This document shows positions 59,867 through 64,000 of a DNA stretch of 64,000 bases, piece after piece. The position numbers were made by a program, and so were the translations under genes. The DNA comes from Strigops habroptila. Taxonomy: Eukaryota; Chordata; Aves; Psittaciformes; Psittacidae. The notes under the pieces are model-generated. The model was not told the origin of the DNA, ran no database searches, and saw nothing but the letters and a program-made list of their open reading frames with translations. Positions within the stretch are counted from its first letter, which is position 1. The number at the start of each line of letters is the position of its first letter. The stretch covers positions 22,764,744-22,828,743 of the forward strand of contig NC_044288.2 in assembly GCF_004027225.2 (NCBI RefSeq), in the 5' to 3' direction.

Positions 59867-62800
59867 GTGAGTGACCCCCGCCGCCCGCGCAGACCCCTCC
59901 TTCCGTTCCCTCCGCCCGCCGGCAGGCCCCGCCGCCGCGCCCGGGCCTGCGGGGTCCGGCGCCGCCGCCGCTGCCGCCTCGCCGCGAAGGTGACTGTGGC
60001 GAGGCCGGCCCCGGCCCCGGCCCAGGCCCGCTCGGCTGACGGCGCCCCTGCCCGCGCCCCGCTCCGCCGCCCCGGGGGGATCCGCTGCGCTCCCTCCTCC
60101 TGCGGCCGCCGCCGGTGCTCCCGGCACAGGCCGGGGCGCGACGGGCGCTTGGGGTTCCGTAGAAAGAACCACATGGAGATACTAAACCCCGGCGGGAAGG
60201 CAGCGCCGCTCCGGGAGGCGCCGAAACCCGCTCCCGGTGCGCGGGGGACGCGCGCACGCTGCAAAAACCGGAACCGAAATGCCCCGGCGGGGCCGCGTTC
60301 CGGCTCCCGCCGCCCCCCGACCCGCAGCGCCTCAGTTCCGGGCGGGGTCTCCCCGCGCCCCCCGGCCGGAGCCCCCCGCGGGCACTTGCGGGAGGCTGCG
60401 GAGCCGGGGAGGAGGACGGGGGGGAATGGTTCAACTTCCCCCGTGAGCATCTGGGGCTCCTCTCGCCCCGGTGTCGCTCGGGGCGGTGCGGGGGCAGCTC
60501 CCATTTGCCCGGGGCAGCGCCGGTGCCGGAGCCCCGGTCCGGATCACACGGTATTCTCTAACGAGAGCTAATTGGTGCGTTTGTTGTACCCCCTAATTAA
60601 CGCTTACGCCGCTAAATTGGGGCTAGTGGCGAGGCGGCCAGATGGAAGCAATAGAAAGAGAAGGTTTGGTTTATTTTTAAATGCAAGCAAATCTTAGGTT
60701 TCTGTAGCCAAATACTGGGGGGGGGGGGCGGGAATTTTACTGCCTTTAGGAATGAACAGAGTTAAGTTAGGAGCAGAGAAAGAATAACAATCATCCTTAA
60801 ATACCGTCTAATTTGTCATAAGCATCGTTTGCTTTCATGCGCAGAATTCCATGCAGTGCTGCAGAGTTGAGTGGTAAAATGCAAACGTTTGCTTTTGAGG
60901 CACTCTGAAGGCAAGCTGGGTTCAATGGAGACATGAAATGGGGTTTTCTTAGTCAATAGAGCTCTTGTTAAACTACCTGATCTGGAAAATGTGAACTTAC
61001 TTCGAGTGTTATTTGCTCTTAAGGAGCAAAAATTAGAAAACCCCAAATAATAGAGGGGAAACCCCAAAAGCTTTTGTGATTCTCTCTGTATTTGTGGCTG
61101 ATTGCTGAGGCCAGTAGCTTAAGAGCTGTTTTCAGGAGCCTCCTTTCCCAATCCCTATTGATCCGGCAATCTTGCACTTAAGGGTGGGTGATACTGGGAC
61201 GGTTTCCAAGAGGATACAGGCTGGGGCAGCTGTGGGGGTATCCCTTACAAGATAAGTTGCCCCCAGAGAAGCTGTCTGTTGCATTTCTGAGGTGTAAAGT
61301 GAGTTCTATCCCCTACCTGGAGCTGGAGGGTTACTAGTGCTCCTCAGCCTGGGGATACATGAGTCACTGCAGTAGTGGTTGAGGCTGGAAGGTACGTTTG
61401 CCTCACCGAGCTTTCCTGCTTGTCTTTCTGTAACTGCTCACCCCTTTTAGAAGTAACTTGTAACTGTTCGGGCCGCATCAGAAGCAAGTGTAACTTTTGC
61501 TGATGGTGGTTGTGCCCTCTGTTTCCAGTTGGGCCTGGGAAATATTCTAATCCATGCAAATAGCCATGGGGTTATTAAGCTTTTTGTTACCTAGTAGGAG
61601 GTTGACCCAACACATTTTTCTCTTTCCCAAGAAATTAATAAGTATAAAAATTTGATAAGGTGAAAAATTCTCTAAATTTCCAGCAGAAACATGGCTCTCT
61701 AAAATGTAGCTGAATTTAATTGCAACCTTAGTGAAGGCTTGCATAGTAATACTCATGTTTGAGTGTTAATGTTTCACTAAAATCATTGAAAGTCATTCCT
61801 AAACGAAGACATGGCTTGGAGGTTTTGCTGCCTCATGTGTTGGAGAAGAGAAGCTTCTCCAGAAGGTTTCTTTAAATCCTGTCGTGGTTTAACCAGGACA
61901 AATACACAAAGCAGGAGCTATATGAACTGTTTCAGCCTGGGATTTCAGTATTATGTGCAAACTCTTGTATCAGTTGTTAATGCTGGTGACAAACATCCCT
62001 AAACCTGGGATCATCTTAGCAGGATGCTTTTCTTTTGAAGAATGTTATTGTTTGCTAAAAGCAGGATGGTTTATGCCTCGCTTTGCTACAGGAGATGGGG
62101 TTTGGTGTGCTTTGAGTACTCGGTCACTTCCCTCCAATGCTGAGGTTGAATCTATAGTAAATACAGGAGCAAAGGTATGATGCAGAAAGTCTGAGGAGCA
62201 AATAAGATGTAATTCTGAGTAGCTGATAAACAAGAGGTAATGTGTCAACATGTTAATTGCATGGAAGTCTCAGAACAAGATGTTCTAGCCTTCCACTGTG
62301 CCTTTGCTGGATAGATCATTTGCATTTATTTAAGGAAAAATCAGTCATGGCAATAATACTGTTCTATTTTTAAAGCTGGAATCTAAGGGAAATATTTTAA
62401 GGTTTCAGAGTGACAACTTTTAGTGCCGTAGGAAGTTCTAGCGAGTGTTCTGAAGTCACTGTATTTTTTAGGACAGCTTATGCTTTGCATGTCTTGTTCC
62501 AGCTTTGTAAATCATGTCATCCAGCCGTTTTCATGGCAATGAGCATTTGATTTAGTGATGACATTCTACGACTTTCATTTGCAGATGGTGCCCACCTCTA
62601 CAGACAAGGCGCCCATCGCCTGTAGAGGTGGTTTCAAGAGGCATGAGGTGTCAAGCTTGTAACTTGGGTTGATAGTGGGAGGTCCAGATTTAGGCTGGCG
62701 GCATGTCTGACGGGCTGGGGTTTAGTTTAGATGCCTTCATATTTATGCTGCCTCAGTCAAATGCTTTGCATGAGTGGGCAAACTATTAGAAAATGAGTAG

Positions 62801-64000
62801 TAAGGAAGTAATCCAGAACAGATGGAGGGGTAGCCAAAACGATTGAAAGGGCTCTTTCTTCCCTCAGTTTCAATTTTCTCTGTGAAATTAGATAACTGTA
62901 ACCTTTTTGCTCTTTTAAAGAACCAAACTTTTTTCTTTCTTAAGGTGAAGTACCAACAATGCTTTTTGAAACAGGTTTTGGTTTTTACCTAGAGGTTCAG
63001 AGTTTTGTGTGAAATCTGTATTGCTCAGTTGCATCAAACCTGTTGTATGCATTTGCCTTCAATACCTGCTAAAAGCTTCATGTTTTTCATCTTCTCAGGA
63101 AACTTCACTGAACCATACTGCTGTTTTACCAGCAGACTTTCCAAGTAGGTGGCAATTAGCTTCTTAGTTTGTATGAAAGTGGTTGTAAAAGAATACCTAA
63201 GTATGATAAATACATTTTTTTTTATACAGTGTGAAAGGTTTTGCATTTATGGCGTGAACTGTGTGCAGCATAAGATATGGATGGCATAAAAAAAGGCAGA
63301 TCTCTTGCTCCCAGGCTCTTGTACCCACCAGACACCTCTGGGACATGGTTACTGAAGCAGGAAGCCAACTGGGTGTAAATTACTGCACTTACTGAGTTTA
63401 TTGTCATCTGTCTTTGCACTGTGTCCTTGGTGCGCATGCTGTTCTCCAAACACAGATCCCACTGCTGCAGAGTTGGCAGTTTAAATTCAATATAATGCTG
63501 CTCCGTGGTGGTGGCATGAAAGGGTTATAGAGAGAACATGCCTAGGGATAAAACTGACAAGAGCTTGCTTACACTGTGTTATCATTTGTGTCTTAAAGGT
63601 GTATGTATGGAAAATATTCTTCCTAATATACTACCCTCAGTGTTTAGAATGTCTCTCTGTCTCTCATAGAAGTGTCCAGTGTTTAAGTGCCTCTGTAAAT
63701 AATAAATGAAAAACTATAATTGAATATCTTGCCAAAAGTCTTCTAATTTCTTCTGGCAGAACTTTCATATGAGCTGAATGCCTTCAAATTCAAGAGGTAA
63801 CAATCTGTGGATGAAGTCAGCAGCAACTTGTTCTGTAAACCACGCCAGCGGTACCTGAAGTTCCTTGGGTTACTGCACCTGGAGATGGCTGTGCCCCCAA
63901 ACTACTGAAAGCTTTACAGCACAAAATAAATCTTAGCATTCTGCATGGAAACTAAAATGTAGCTGCTGTATATATCTCAGTAGGGCCTTAACATTCTGTC
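59867..64000 (+). other. FBXW11 intron 1 (5' part)
   Basis: After the CpG island the sequence becomes A/T rich and shows no further exon that I can support. It includes a G run near 60717-60727 and a strong hairpin at 62592-62631. I found no match to the alternative early exons of FBXW11 known in mammals. Confidence 0.75.
62592..62631. repeat. inverted repeat with perfect 12-bp arms
   Basis: CCACCTCTACAG (62592-62603) and CTGTAGAGGTGG (62620-62631) are perfect reverse complements. Alternatively an 11-bp outer stem is continued inside by GGCG/CGCC (62608-62611 with 62617-62620) around the loop CCCAT. It lies in FBXW11 intron 1. Confidence 0.8.

Larger units (their letters stand above)
59280..60560. 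promoter_or_regulatory. CpG island at FBXW11 first exon
   Basis: Very high G+C with dense CpG, starting sharply after ordinary sequence and ending before the A/T-rich intron. There is no TATA box. It spans the exon for MEPDSVIEDK and so marks the promoter of that gene. Limits were judged by eye. Confidence 0.85.

Noticed and set aside
59194-60504. 436-codon open frame on the - strand across the FBXW11 CpG island
   Set aside because: Arg/Pro/Gly/Ala-rich translation of GC-rich DNA, where stop codons are rare. It overlaps the true first exon on the other strand and shows no domain.
61874-61915. TGTCGTGGTTTAACC string resembling the edge of avian LTR elements
   Set aside because: The likeness stops after about 15 bases; there is no second LTR, primer-binding site or internal region.

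Overview
The window is vertebrate nuclear DNA, most probably from a bird. Two genes on the + strand have GT-AG introns and encode nearly human-identical proteins. About ten fragments belong to the CR1 LINE family, which is abundant in sauropsids, and most end in the typical 3' tail ending in ATTCTATGA. The CR1 copies resemble one another closely and differ from the chicken consensus as I remember it, so a non-galliform bird is a reasonable guess, but this is not proven.

Layout. (1) 1-12990: the 3' half of HSPA9 (mortalin, the mitochondrial Hsp70), with the last eight coding exons, stop codon and 3' UTR. (2) 12990-17480: intergenic DNA with two CR1 fragments, one about 725 bp. (3) 17480-19250: the CpG-island promoter of ETF1. 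(4) 18453-44117: the complete ETF1 coding region (eRF1, translation termination factor) in ten coding exons. These join in frame to exactly 437 codons with the NIKS, YxCxxxF and GGQ motifs intact. Its 3' UTR runs to about 46165. (5) 46165-59280: intergenic DNA with six CR1 fragments, one minisatellite and no gene that I can support. (6) 59280-60560: a second CpG island. It holds a first coding exon for MEPDSVIEDKTIELM, which I recognise as the N terminus of FBXW11 (beta-TrCP2). The rest of the window is its first intron.

HSPA9, ETF1 and FBXW11 all read left to right, each apparently with its own promoter. They share no pathway: mitochondrial protein folding, cytosolic translation termination and ubiquitin ligase substrate recognition. 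HSPA9 next to ETF1 is the conserved vertebrate order. FBXW11 directly downstream of ETF1 is not the human order, where EGR1 is expected, so a rearrangement breakpoint probably lies between 46.2 and 59.3 kb.

I found no operon, CRISPR, bacterial-type system or novel multigene system. The most interesting leads are an open 46-codon extension after the ETF1 stop codon, three 21-bp-phased T-box-like half-sites at 48 kb, two intronic hairpins, a possible 86-bp intron in the ETF1 5' UTR, and the ETF1/FBXW11 synteny break. Exon limits were set by hand from splice consensus, reading phase and known protein sequence. Repeat limits are approximate.
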